Part shown: piece by piece, positions 54,579 to 64,000 of the stretch
How the letters are laid out: the number at the start of each line of letters is the position of its first letter
Numbering within the stretch: the stretch's first letter is position 1
Origin: Sabellastarte sp. h YS-2021
Taxonomy: Eukaryota > Annelida > Polychaeta > Sabellida > Sabellidae
Assembly (NCBI GenBank): GCA_964017235.1
Contig: OZ024929.1
Location: 113,631,793-113,695,792, forward strand
Direction of reading: 5' to 3'
Length of the DNA: 64,000 nt
The notes under the pieces: model-generated
Databases searched by the model: none
Seen by the model: only the letters and a program-made list of their open reading frames with translations
What the model was told of the DNA's origin: nothing
Made by a program: the position numbers and the translations under genes

Positions 54579-57480
54579 TTTTTACAGTTATGATGTTGAT
54601 ACCTACTCAACTGTGATAAAAGTTCCTTACAGGTGAACTGAAAATACAAAATGTTATAACAGGTAGATTATGTATACTGTTATACAACTATTGTAATTAA
54701 AATATCTTTGATTTAAACCAGTACTAAAATAATTAAATGTTGAAACTTTAAGGGCAACTGTTATACAAGTACAGATATAATGAACTGTTAATTGAAATCA
54801 CAAGAATACTTTAATATTTTACAAACTAAAGCTTGTTGTGCATTGTAAACACCTTAAACCTTATTGGCATATTACTTATGTCTCGCACAATATTCACATT
54901 TGAAGTGGTTATGAATTCTGTAAAATAACTAAATATTTCCCGTGCCCACAAAATAATGCCCAGTTTTTGAATAAGTGACATGTAATTTATTGTCAACCAC
55001 AATATTATCCAGTTGCCTTAAAAGCCTTAACTAGCAGTGGTGTTTCTAAGCAGCCTTATCTAGCTCAAAAGCCTTATCTTTGCAGTGGATTTTTGTGGCC
55101 CTTAACCTCAGCATGGCAGACATAAATTTCATGTCACAATATTTAGACATTATTATTTATGATTGTAGCACTTACAGGAGAAGAACTTGTGAGAACTTCA
55201 AATGCCAATATATATTTTATTTCATACTCATTTTTATAATTTTTAATTTGTCAAATGTTACATGTAACACAAGTATTAAAACAGTGATACTTCCATTTTA
55301 ACAATAGCTTCCCCAACAGAAAACCAGAGCCCTCCCTTCAGGTTCAATGGCTTCTGAAAATACATTGAAACTTGTGTAAGCTTTTCTGAAAATATGTAGC
55401 CACTTAAAAGAAACTTTTCACATAGTACACCTACCACTTCCCTGTAAATCTACCGGTAAAAATACACAAAAACCATTTAAAAGTAAGACAATTTGTCTCA
55501 AATTTGCATCAGGGGAGATCAGAAGACCAATATAGTCACAAAAATCACAAATAGGAAAAAATTTCCAACAAGTTGAAAAAAATTAAAGGGGGTTTCTTGA
55601 CTGGTGAGATGTAAATTTCACTTTCTTACTTTGCACTTTCAATGTTAAATAATAGTTGTATGCGACTGTATCATAAGCTTAAGCCTATTGCACTCTGAAA
55701 TGAAGAGAAATTTTCAGAATTCTTTTAAAATATATTTATGTGAGAAACAAGTTTGTACAAGAGGAGTATCAGTGGTTCATATTGGAAAGTTTTCTTATTT
55801 TCTCACTATTATGCATACAGTAAGATATATTTTGCAGTTCAATTCACACAGAATACAGTTTTTATGCACAATAAAAAGGCCACTGCCATTGCATTTATCC
55901 CCTGCCAGGTATTCTTATTGTGTGAATCCAGGAAATAGAAGTGAAATCCACCATGTAGTTTTTAATAGTAATCATTAATATGGAGACGATTTACTCAATG
56001 GCAATATGTCAAAGTAGCCATTACTTTAGCTATACAACTACAGCTCTCAAAATTTACCATGACACAGAATATCAAATAGTAGTTCACAAAAATAATCTTA
56101 CTTTAACACTTTTGTTGTTGGAAGTTGTTTACTCAATGATGAGACAGACTTACAATGCTAGACAGAAGTGAAATATCTGAGGCAAGAAAATAACATGAAA
56201 GACAGCACATTATCATGCGTATTGTCCACCCCACCCAAAATTCGAAATGGTGGATGAAATTCAGAAAATACATAATTTTTCAGAGGCACTATCCCTAAGG
56301 TCTCTAATACGAAAGCCAAAGGTCTTAAATTTGCTCAAAATCACAGTATCTCTAATCCTTTTTGAGTTAGAAAACATTTTTGATTTTCTTCACAATCCAA
56401 GATGTTGGTTGACATTCAGAAAATTTAATAATTTTCATGTCAAAAATCTGCTAATATTGCTGTATCTCTAATGGTTTTTGAGATAAACAACATTTTTGAT
56501 TGTGACAGAAATATCGGAAAACTTAACTTTTCAGAGGCACTATACCTAAAGTCTCTTATACCTAACAGGTCAACATTTTTTATTTCCTCCATAATTCTAT
56601 AGCTATAATTGAATTAATCTTTGTGATAAAAGTCCAACATGATAACCATCTGTAGCTACAGAGAAAGAATCTGGACCACTTATTTTGTGAAAATGCGATA
56701 AATGGTTTGGTTTTCATGATATAAGCAACTTTCTCAACTGCGAGATTATAAAAGTTGATATTACTTACACATTTAGCAAGCCCATCTGAAAATTTTCTGT
56801 GACAGTTCATAAAAATTGGGTGAATAACATGTTTGAAAGAAATTGCGTACCGCCTGCATTTCTTATAAGTATTTACTCATTATGGTAACTGCTGTAGCTC
56901 AGTGGCTAGCCTATTATGCAACCCAATAATCTTCATAATAAAATTTTGTTCAAAAGTCTTTTTCTTTAAATGCACAGAAACTAAATTTCTATTGAAAATA
57001 GCTAATTAGCCCTTACTCAGCTATACAGTTTTAATAACTAAAAACACTACCAAGCAAGTTATTAAACTGAATATCAGATTTAGTAAAGATAGCTGAAATA
57101 CCTTTTATTACCCTGCAGATCAAAAACTTGGTCAAAATCACTTTATCTGTTATGGTTATCTGTTATTATTTATCTGTTATTTAGAAATTATTTGTGTTGA
57201 TATCTAATTAAAGTAAAAGGAACTACTATTCACATACTTACAGTGATAGATTTCTATCTCAGTGACAACACTGTAGCTTGGATAAAGTAGGTCAGCCTGT
57301 AACCAATAATTTGCAATAATTGAATAGTTCATCGATACATATTAACATATTTGCTCAAAATGGCTAATTAGCTATTAATAACATAGCAATAGCCTTTAAC
57401 ACCCCAAAACAACACCAAACAAGCTATGGACCCAATAATCCTCCATACTAAATAAGGTTAAAATATTTTCTGTATTTTCC
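54579..57480. other. noncoding stretch with scattered satellite-like phrases
   Basis: From about 55980 phrases like those of the 155-bp and 133-bp repeats appear (TTTACTCAATGGCAATATG, 'gccattactttagctatacaac', 'gggtgaataacatgtttga', 'ttagcccttactcagctatac'). This suggests an old, decayed copy of the same element family. No gene is supported. Confidence 0.45.
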
Positions 57481-57604
57481 TTTAAGTGAGCAGAAAAATA
57501 AGTGTTACTCAAAATGGCTACTCATGTAGCCAAGAGGCTAAAAGAATTTACGAACGTCTGGGGACACAAAGAAATTCCAACTCAGACACATCCCACAGCT
57601 GGTC

Positions 57605-57668
57605 TAGAACTCAGACGGTCACCCATCTAAGTACTAACGTAGCCCATTGCCGCTTAACTTCAGTGAGC
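57605..57668 (-). pseudogene. 5S rRNA-derived fragment (SINE3-type head or 5S pseudogene)
   Basis: Read on the minus strand the order is GAAGTTAAGC, GGGC, GTTAGTACTTAGATGGGTGA and CCGTCTGAG. This is the 3' half of eukaryotic 5S rRNA (GTTAGTACTTGGATGGGTGA in the known consensus), including the internal box C region of its polymerase III promoter. The 5' half of 5S is not evident beyond 57668. It could be the head of a 5S-derived SINE or a lone pseudogene. Confidence 0.7.
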
Positions 57669-57729
57669 AGACAAATACTCATAATGCTGCGCCACAATTC
57701 ATGAAAGTCCAGAGACAAAAAAAAAGTGA

Positions 57730-58403
57730 TCTGTAGAAGCGCGAGCTCTTTCGAGGCTTGCGCTTTAAAAAAATAGCATCAAGAGATTACCATACCCCAC
57801 ACCACGGGCAAATATCATTAAGCACCACGTGATATAGAAGATACGAAAGAGTGTAAAGGTCAGAAAACTTTCAGAAAAGGCAGTATAAGTTATGTAAAGG
57901 TGCTGGGGAAAATAACATGTAAGAGCAAATACGTATGTAAAGACACAGTATCAAAAGAAGGAAATTCAATAGCAAGATTCTAATTCTAATTGGACTTTTA
58001 TAGTACTTAATCTCCCCTATTCAAAGGGGACTCTAAGGTGCAACAAAACAAAAACAGTCAACCAATTTCAATATCCAGGGACAGAAAAGATGACAGCATT
58101 ATAAGTTAACTAAAAGTTATGAAGCTGTAAAATTTCTTAAGTATAGCTGCCCAAAGAGGTAGCACAATTGGTACTGTGTCAATTCGACACAGTGCATCCG
58201 TAGATGGGACATTGTATAATCTAATGGAGAATTCCGCCATTTTGAATGCGGCATTTTATATTTTTGCTAAAATTCAAGATGGAGGCCAGAATTCAGAAAA
58301 AAATAGCATCAGATATCCCCTTACCCCAAAGCCCAGAGAATTACTTCTCGACACCATGAGATATAGAAGAAATGAAACAGTACAAAATTCAGGAGACTTT
58401 CCC
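57730..58403. other. noncoding stretch with a degenerate internal repeat
   Basis: 'aaaaaatagcatcaagagattacc...gatatagaagatacgaaa' (about 57768) is echoed at about 58300-58380. The open frame at 58176-58412 crosses this repeat and has no other support. Confidence 0.4.
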
Positions 58404-59335
58404 AGCAAATGACATCAGTTATGTAAAGATCCGAATAATGTCAGTAGAGAAAATAACATTTAAGAGAGAAAATAATTGTAAATTATGAAGCTGTAAAATT
58501 TAGTAATTGAAGTATAGCACAATTAAGCACATATAATAATCGTTTACAGCAAATCCACATATCTTTGTCATAAGAGAAAATAAGTCTAAATTATGGCAGG
58601 TGAATACAATTTGGCAGAGCCAAGGTTTAAAGATCGCACCATGATTTAGCATACCTGCACCCCCAACCAATGACTCATCCAAGAATCAACTTTCTACACC
58701 TTCTACAACTTTCTCTTCTTACAGTTTCAGAGATATGACCCAGACAATATTTTAAAAGTCAAGGTCACCACAAACAAGGTTAATTGAGGATTGTTAGTCA
58801 CCTATGCCTTCTAACCAATGTCCAGCAAATGACATCAGTTATGTAAAGATCCGAATAATGTCAGTAGAGAAAATAACATTTAAGAGAGAAAATAATTGTA
58901 AATTATGAAGCTGTAAAATTTAGCAAATGACATCAGTTATGTAAAGATCCGAATAATGTCAGTAGAGAAAATAACATTTAAGAGAGAAAATAATTGTAAA
59001 TTATGAAGCTGTAAAATTTAGTAATTGAAGTATAGCACAATTAAGCACATATAATAATTGTTTACAGCAAATCCACATATCTTTGTCATAAGAGAAAATA
59101 AGTCTAAATTATGGCACGTGAATACAATTTGGCAGAGCCAAGGTTTAAAGATCGCACCATGATTTAGCATACCTGCACCCCCAACCAATGACTCATCCAA
59201 GAATCAACTTTCTACACCTTCTACAACTTTCTCTTCTTACAGTTTCAGAGATATGACCCAGACAATATTTTAAAAGTCAAGGTCACCACAAACAAGGTTA
59301 ATTGAGGATTGTTAGTCACCTATGCCTTCTAACCA
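58404..59335. repeat. local duplication: 97-bp unit three times, 325-bp unit twice
   Basis: Unit A (GCAAATGACATCAGTTATG to 'ctgtaaaatttag') occurs at about 58404, 58826 and 58923. Unit B follows the first and third copies with an offset of 518 bp and near identity. The paired minus-strand frames at 58500-58682 and 59018-59200 are copies of the same noncoding sequence. Confidence 0.9.
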
Positions 59336-60035
59336 ATGTCCCTAACAAATATCAACTTCCTACACCTCACGGTTTCTGAGATATAGCCCGCACAAAATTT
59401 GTAAGTTCATGGTCATTACGGCGAAGGTCAAAGGTCAAATCAAGGTCATACCTTGACACTACATAGCCAAACCCCTAACTAATGTTGATACCAATTAACT
59501 TTTTACACCTCACAGATTCTGAGATAGAGTCTGGACAAGATTTTAATGGTCAAGGTCACTACAGCAAGCTCAGACAAATGAAGCTCACACCATGAAATTC
59601 CACACCAGCATTCCCTAGCCAATGTCCCTACAAAGTGTCAACTTCCTACACTTTACAGTTTCTGAGATATAGCCCGGACAAGATTGTAAAGATCAAGGTC
59701 ACTACAGCAAGGTCAAAGGTCATCTAGGTCACACCATGACACTGCATATCTACAACCCCTAACCAATGTCTCTACCAAGTATTAACTTCCTACACATTAT
59801 GGTTTCTGACATATAGCCTAGAAAAGATTTTCAAACTCAAGGTCACTATGGCAAGGTCAAATCAAGGTCACACCATGATGATGCACAATTACACCCCCCC
59901 TAACCAATGTGCCTACCAAGTATCATCTTCCTACACCTTATGGTTTCTGAGACATAGCCTGAACAAGATTTTCAAACTCATGGTCACTACGGCAAGGTCA
60001 CAAGTCAAATCAAGGTCACACCATGACGTAAGTAA
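59336..60035. repeat. about 125-bp tandem repeat rich in AAGGTCA
   Basis: Each unit has 'ccaatgtccctaccaag', 'cttcctacac', 'tttctgagatatagcc', 'gacaagatt' and then one to three TCAAGGTCA or AGGTCAAAGGTCA motifs. Five to six diverged copies are present. These match half-sites and DR1-type pairs known for nuclear receptors, but the motif may simply be part of an abundant repeat. Confidence 0.8.
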
Positions 60036-60051
60036 GGAGCATTTATAAAGT

Positions 60052-61712
60052 GCCAAAATTTATGTAAACATCCTCTAAAGCGCTGATGTCCAAAAAGGAA
60101 TGGTCCAGTTCCGAAAAGGAGGTCAGTTTCCATATTAGTGTCAGGTAGGGCAGATAGGCAATGGTTGAGGATAGACTAATATCAAAAGATACGTTTTCAA
60201 CTGTTTTCTGAATCCAGAAATACTTTCCATGGTTCTAATGGCCTGAGGGCCATCAGTTTGGATGAGGAAATTGATAGGCGATTTCCAGGTGTGAGATTGC
60301 TCCATTTAATTAGAGAGGACAGATATGGAGGTTGGCTAATATTTATTGCTTTATAAGTGAGAAGGTTGTATTTGAACAATATAGAGTAATGAATGGGAAG
60401 CCAGTGTAGTTTGTGCAGGAAGGGTGTGACACGACTAAATTTATTTAGTTTGCACAGAGTATGACATACGGCATGTTTAACTCTTTGTAGTCTGACAGAA
60501 TATGCCTTTTTTGTGTGATAAAGCAGTGAACTACAGTAATTCAGGCAACTGCTTACCAAGGCATTTGCCACCTTCACAGCTGTTTCATGATTTAAATACC
60601 TGTGGACCCTTCCTAGTTCCCAGAGATGGTAGTAACATATGTGACATAGGTTAGCCATGCGTCTTTGCATTGAGTTGTCAGCATCCAGAATGACAGCAAG
60701 GTTTTTGACAGATTCAGCTGGTTCCATGATATTACCAAGAAACCTACTGGGAATGATGACTTCAGGGAACTTCTGATTTGATCATCACCAATCAATGTGA
60801 CTTCTGTCTTGTCAGGATTTAAGTTTGTTATTTCCCCATCCAAGTCTGCACAGCCTCAAGGCATTCTGTCAATTCAGTGGTACTAGAATCAAAGTTCCTA
60901 GAGTCAAGTTCAAAGTAAATTTGTGTATCATCTGCATTTAGGTGATTGGTAACACTGAATGTAGATATGACTGAACTGAGAGGGGTTGTATATAGGGTAA
61001 AAAGGAGTGGGCCCAGCACTGAGCCCTGAGGAACCCCATAAGGTAGTTGGAAAGCACCTGAAAGATGTCCATCTATTTTGATCCCCCTGTTTCCTACAGT
61101 TCAGGTATGACTGAACCCCTTTAAGCACAACCCCCATCAATGCCATACCAATGTACCAATAGGATTGAGTGGTCTATTGTGTCAAATGCTGCGGATAAGT
61201 CCAGAAGGACTAATCCAACAGCAGTACCCTGGTCCACTGAGGTGGCAATGCCATTTTGTATTTTTAGCAATGCCGTTTCAGTAGAGTGAAAAGCTCTATA
61301 TGCAGACTAATTAATGTTGGATATACCCTCCTGAGCAATGGGCATATTTAATTGCTTAACCACAGCTTTCTCTAGAAGTTTGGAGATACAGCTGAGGTTG
61401 GATACTGGTTCGAATTAATACTAATTCTTCAGAGTATTTCTGTCAAGACTAGCTTTTTTAGCGAGGGTGTGACATGTGTAGTCTTGAAACAGGATGGAAA
61501 ACTGCCCTGCTGTAGGGAGTAGTTCACAAAATTTGTAACAGGGGTCAAGACTACACTGATACAATCAAAGACCAAAGATGTTGGGATTGGATCCCAGTCA
61601 CATGATTTATTTGGTGTAGACTTAATAATTTTGAGAATTTTGTCCTCTGACAAGATCCGGAAAGAAACAATTTATTCTTGTAGGAACCTGGGACAGGAGG
61701 ATCAGCATCAGT
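60052..61712 (-). pseudogene. decayed L2/CR1-like LINE reverse transcriptase, minus strand
   Basis: Read on the minus strand, fragments appear in order. First is an RT start region (NKSCDWDPIPTSLV, about 61600). Next is an SAFDTIDH-type region in broken frame around 61150-61320, then GPLLFTLYTTPLSSV and the catalytic box NADDTQIYF (about 60920-60990). Last is the C-terminal part (VKNLAVILD, CYYHLWELGRVHRYL, LNYCSSLLY, LHWLPI) at 60197-60727. Several frameshifts separate them, so it is dead. The 5' part is cut where a Helentron-like element begins (about 61719). Confidence 0.85.
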
Positions 61713-61718
61713 AGACAA

Positions 61719-62780
61719 CTAGAGGATCGCTCGCAAAAAAAAAGATAATGTTTTTGCATAGCAAAAACAAAGCGTCCCGAAAAGGATATAAAGGTGAGTA
61801 CTAAAGTATTAAGAAAATGCTTCGTTTCTAGCCTTGTACTGTTGTGGCAACCAAAGTCAGCGCAGTCTGCTCTATCTAGCATGGTTTTCAAGATATAAGC
61901 ATTTTTGTGTTTTGCAAAAAATTCGAAAAGTCAAAATGTCCGCTATATTTGGCGAGACAAAAATATTTTGAAAAATGGCATGGCTACTCTACAGAGATAC
62001 CCAGCAGGTCAAAAAATTTGTTGAGTTCGCTCCATGTAGCACGGTTTTCGAGATATAAGCATTTTTGTGTTTTTCAAAAACTTTGAAAATTCAAAATGGC
62101 CACCATTTTTGGGGGAGACAAAAATTTTTGAAAAGACCACTGCCGCGGTGTGTATTTCCCGCCGAGCATTAAAGGAGAAGAAATAGCTTTTCCGAGATAT
62201 TCACAATTTTTCACTTTTGTGTGTGAAAGCTCTTCCAAAAGTAGGTGAATGAGTTATTTGAGAAAAATTGGCTATCTACAATACTATTAAGAGATAATTC
62301 ACATTTACTCCTTTTGAGTAGGGGAGTAATTACCTACGGGTCTGGAACTTCACCAAGTGAAAGTTCTCCCAAAAGTAGATGAATGAGTTATTTGAGAAAA
62401 ATTGGCTATCTGCAATACTTTTAGAGATAATTCGCATTTACTCATTTTGAGTAGGCGAGTAATTAGCTATGGGTCTGAAACTTCACCATGTGAAAGCTCT
62501 CCCACAAGTACATAAATGAGTATTTGATAAAAATTGGGTATTCGCAATACCTTTACAGATAATTAGCATTTACTCATTTCGAGTAGGTGAATAATTAGCT
62601 ATGGGTCTGAAACTTCACGGAGTGAAAGCTCTCCCAAAAGTAGGTGAATGAGTTATTTGAGAAAAATTGGCTATCTGCAATACTTTTAGAGATAATTAGC
62701 ATTTACTCATTTTGAGTAGGTGAGTAATTAGCAATGGGTCTGAAATTTCACCAAGTGAAAGCTCTCCCAAAAGTAGGTGG
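61719..62780 (+). mobile_element. second copy of the CTAGAGGATCGC Helentron-like element, 5' part
   Basis: From CTAGAGGATCGCTCGC it follows 15553-16400 closely, with AAGCGTCCC at 61770-61778, the 167-bp type unit and about four 133-bp units. At about 62780 it leaves that similarity. The 3' hairpin of the first copy is not reached inside the window. Confidence 0.75.
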
Positions 62781-62960
62781 AACTGAAGTCAGATTTAAAA
62801 AGGAAAAGTCACGCTTTCCTTTTTAGGCCTAAAATAAGCAGGTTTTGGCACTTTTGCTGCAAAACAATGAAAAACACTTTTGAAAACTGGACTTTTCATG
62901 ATCAAAAATGTAAATATCAGCATTTGAAAGCCAAGAAATTGTCTAAAATAGAAAAACAGC
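62781..62960. other. unique spacer before the palindromic repeat
   Basis: AT-rich sequence with no recognisable gene; the short frame at 62777-62968 has no features. Confidence 0.4.
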
Positions 62961-64000
62961 CTTTCTAGAAAGGATGCGTCCTTTTCACAAAAACTGCAAA
63001 TCTTTGCTTTTCTAAAAAGGACGCATCCTTTTCACAGTAACTACAAATCTCACTTTTGCAAAAGGGACGCATCCTTTTCACAGAAACTATAAATCTCAAA
63101 TTTTCTGGAAATCTTCAATTTTGTAAAAAGGACGCGTCCTTTTCACAGAAACTGCAAATCTTCACTTTTCTAAAAAGGACGCGTCCTTTTCACTGAAACT
63201 GCAAATCTTCACTTTTTTAAAAAGGACGCGTCCTTTTCACAGAAACTGCAAATCTTTAATTTTGTAACAAGGATGCGTCGTTTTCGGAGAAACTGCAAAT
63301 CTTCAATTTTGTAAAAAGGACGCGTCCTTTTCAGAGAAACTGCAAATCTTCACTTTTCTAAAAAGGACGCGTCCTTTTCAGAAAAACTGCAAATCTTCAG
63401 TTTTCCAAAAAGGACGTGTCCTTTTCAGAGAAACTGGAAATCTTCACTTTTGTAAAAAGGACGCGTCCTTTTCACAGAAACTGCAAATCTTCACTTTTCC
63501 AAAAAGGACGCGTCCTTTTCACAGAAACTGCAAATCTTCACTTTTCTAAAAAGGACGCGTCCTTTTCACAGAAACTGCAAATCTTCGCTTTTCTAAAAAG
63601 GACGCGTCCTTTTCACAGAAACTGCAAATCTTCAATTTTCTAAAAAGGACGCGTCCTTTTCAGAGAAAACTGCAAATCTTCAGTTTTCTAAAAAAGACGC
63701 GTCCTTTTCAAAAAAACTGCAAATCTTCAGTTTTGTAAAAAGGACGCGTCCTTTTCACAGAAACTGCAAATCTTCACTTTTGTAAAAAGGACGCGTCCTT
63801 TTCAGAAAAACTGCAAATCTTCACTTTTCCAAAAAGGACGCGTCCTTTTCACAGAAAGTGCAAATCTTCACTTTTGTAAAAAGGACGCGTCCTTTTCACA
63901 GAAACTGCAAATCTTCACTTTTGTAAAAAGGACGCGTCCTTTTCAGAAAAACTGCAAATCTTCACTTTTCCAAAAAGGACGCGTCCTTTTCACAGAAACT
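62961..64000. repeat. 47-bp tandem repeat with an 18-bp perfect palindrome, runs off the window
   Basis: The unit is AAAAAGGACGCGTCCTTTTC followed by 'acagaaactgcaaatcttcacttttgt', about 22 copies. Each unit contains AAAAGGACGCGTCCTTTT, a perfect palindrome. The earliest copies are diverged (GATGCGTCC, GACGCATCC) and later ones are nearly uniform. The frame at 63416-63643 is translated repeat. Confidence 0.95.

Noticed and set aside
55080..56471. Several 60-96-codon frames in the right flank
   Set aside because: No domain, promoter or codon signal; part overlaps decayed satellite-like sequence.
58500..59200. Two near-identical 60-codon minus frames, suggesting a duplicated gene
   Set aside because: The identity comes from a 518-bp noncoding duplication; no start context or domain supports coding.

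Overview
The window is eukaryotic repeat-rich DNA, most likely from a marine invertebrate and probably a bivalve mollusc. The evidence is spliceosomal introns, TATA-driven genes, LINE relics, a 5S-rRNA-derived fragment, satellites, and short elements with tandem-repeat cores and 3' hairpins that resemble the bivalve 'pearl'/Helentron type. The species assignment is inference. I recognise no ordinary host gene.

Layout: 1-5290 is a 155-bp satellite with higher-order periodicity, followed by the hairpin-terminated tail of a mobile element (to about 5705). 5706-12830 is AT-rich noncoding DNA with two TIR elements, a 215-bp duplication and a decayed LINE. 12830-29045 is one large array of a 40-bp minisatellite, split by two Helentron-like insertions (about 15553-18593 and 22351-23992). 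29512-52563 is a complete Maverick/Polinton. 52570-64000 is noncoding flank with a 41-bp tandem array, a 5S-like fragment, local duplications, an AGGTCA-rich repeat, a decayed LINE, a second copy of the first Helentron-like element, and a 47-bp palindromic repeat running off the window.

The Maverick (23,052 bp) is bounded by a perfect 6-bp target-site duplication (GAAATG at 29506-29511 and 52564-52569) and terminal inverted repeats of about 1 kb. It carries the full virus-like core in intact frames: packaging ATPase, two small conserved ORFs, chromodomain integrase, minor capsid protein, a lysine-rich basic protein, double jelly-roll major capsid protein, adenain-like protease, and a 1605-residue protein-primed DNA polymerase B on the opposite strand. 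Almost every gene has its own TATA box, often buried in the preceding ORF and followed by an ATG-free leader.

The accessory genes are the most interesting part. There is a BIR-domain protein, a protein with two PC4-like domains, and a two-exon double RING-type zinc protein, which together look like a split IAP module. On the minus strand lie two tandem two-exon genes, each with a signal peptide, a short leucine-rich-repeat-like ectodomain, a phase-1 intron, one membrane segment and a cytoplasmic tail. A 60-bp repeat confined to the element sits in all three introns, at the inner ends of the TIRs and at the PolB 3' end, where it supplies the polymerase's stop codon. Every one of its ten full copies ends in the splice-donor-like hexamer GTAAGC.

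The core genes plausibly form a replication, integration and virion module, with the accessory genes managing the host cell. Intact frames, near-identical TIR segments and the perfect duplication suggest a recent insertion.
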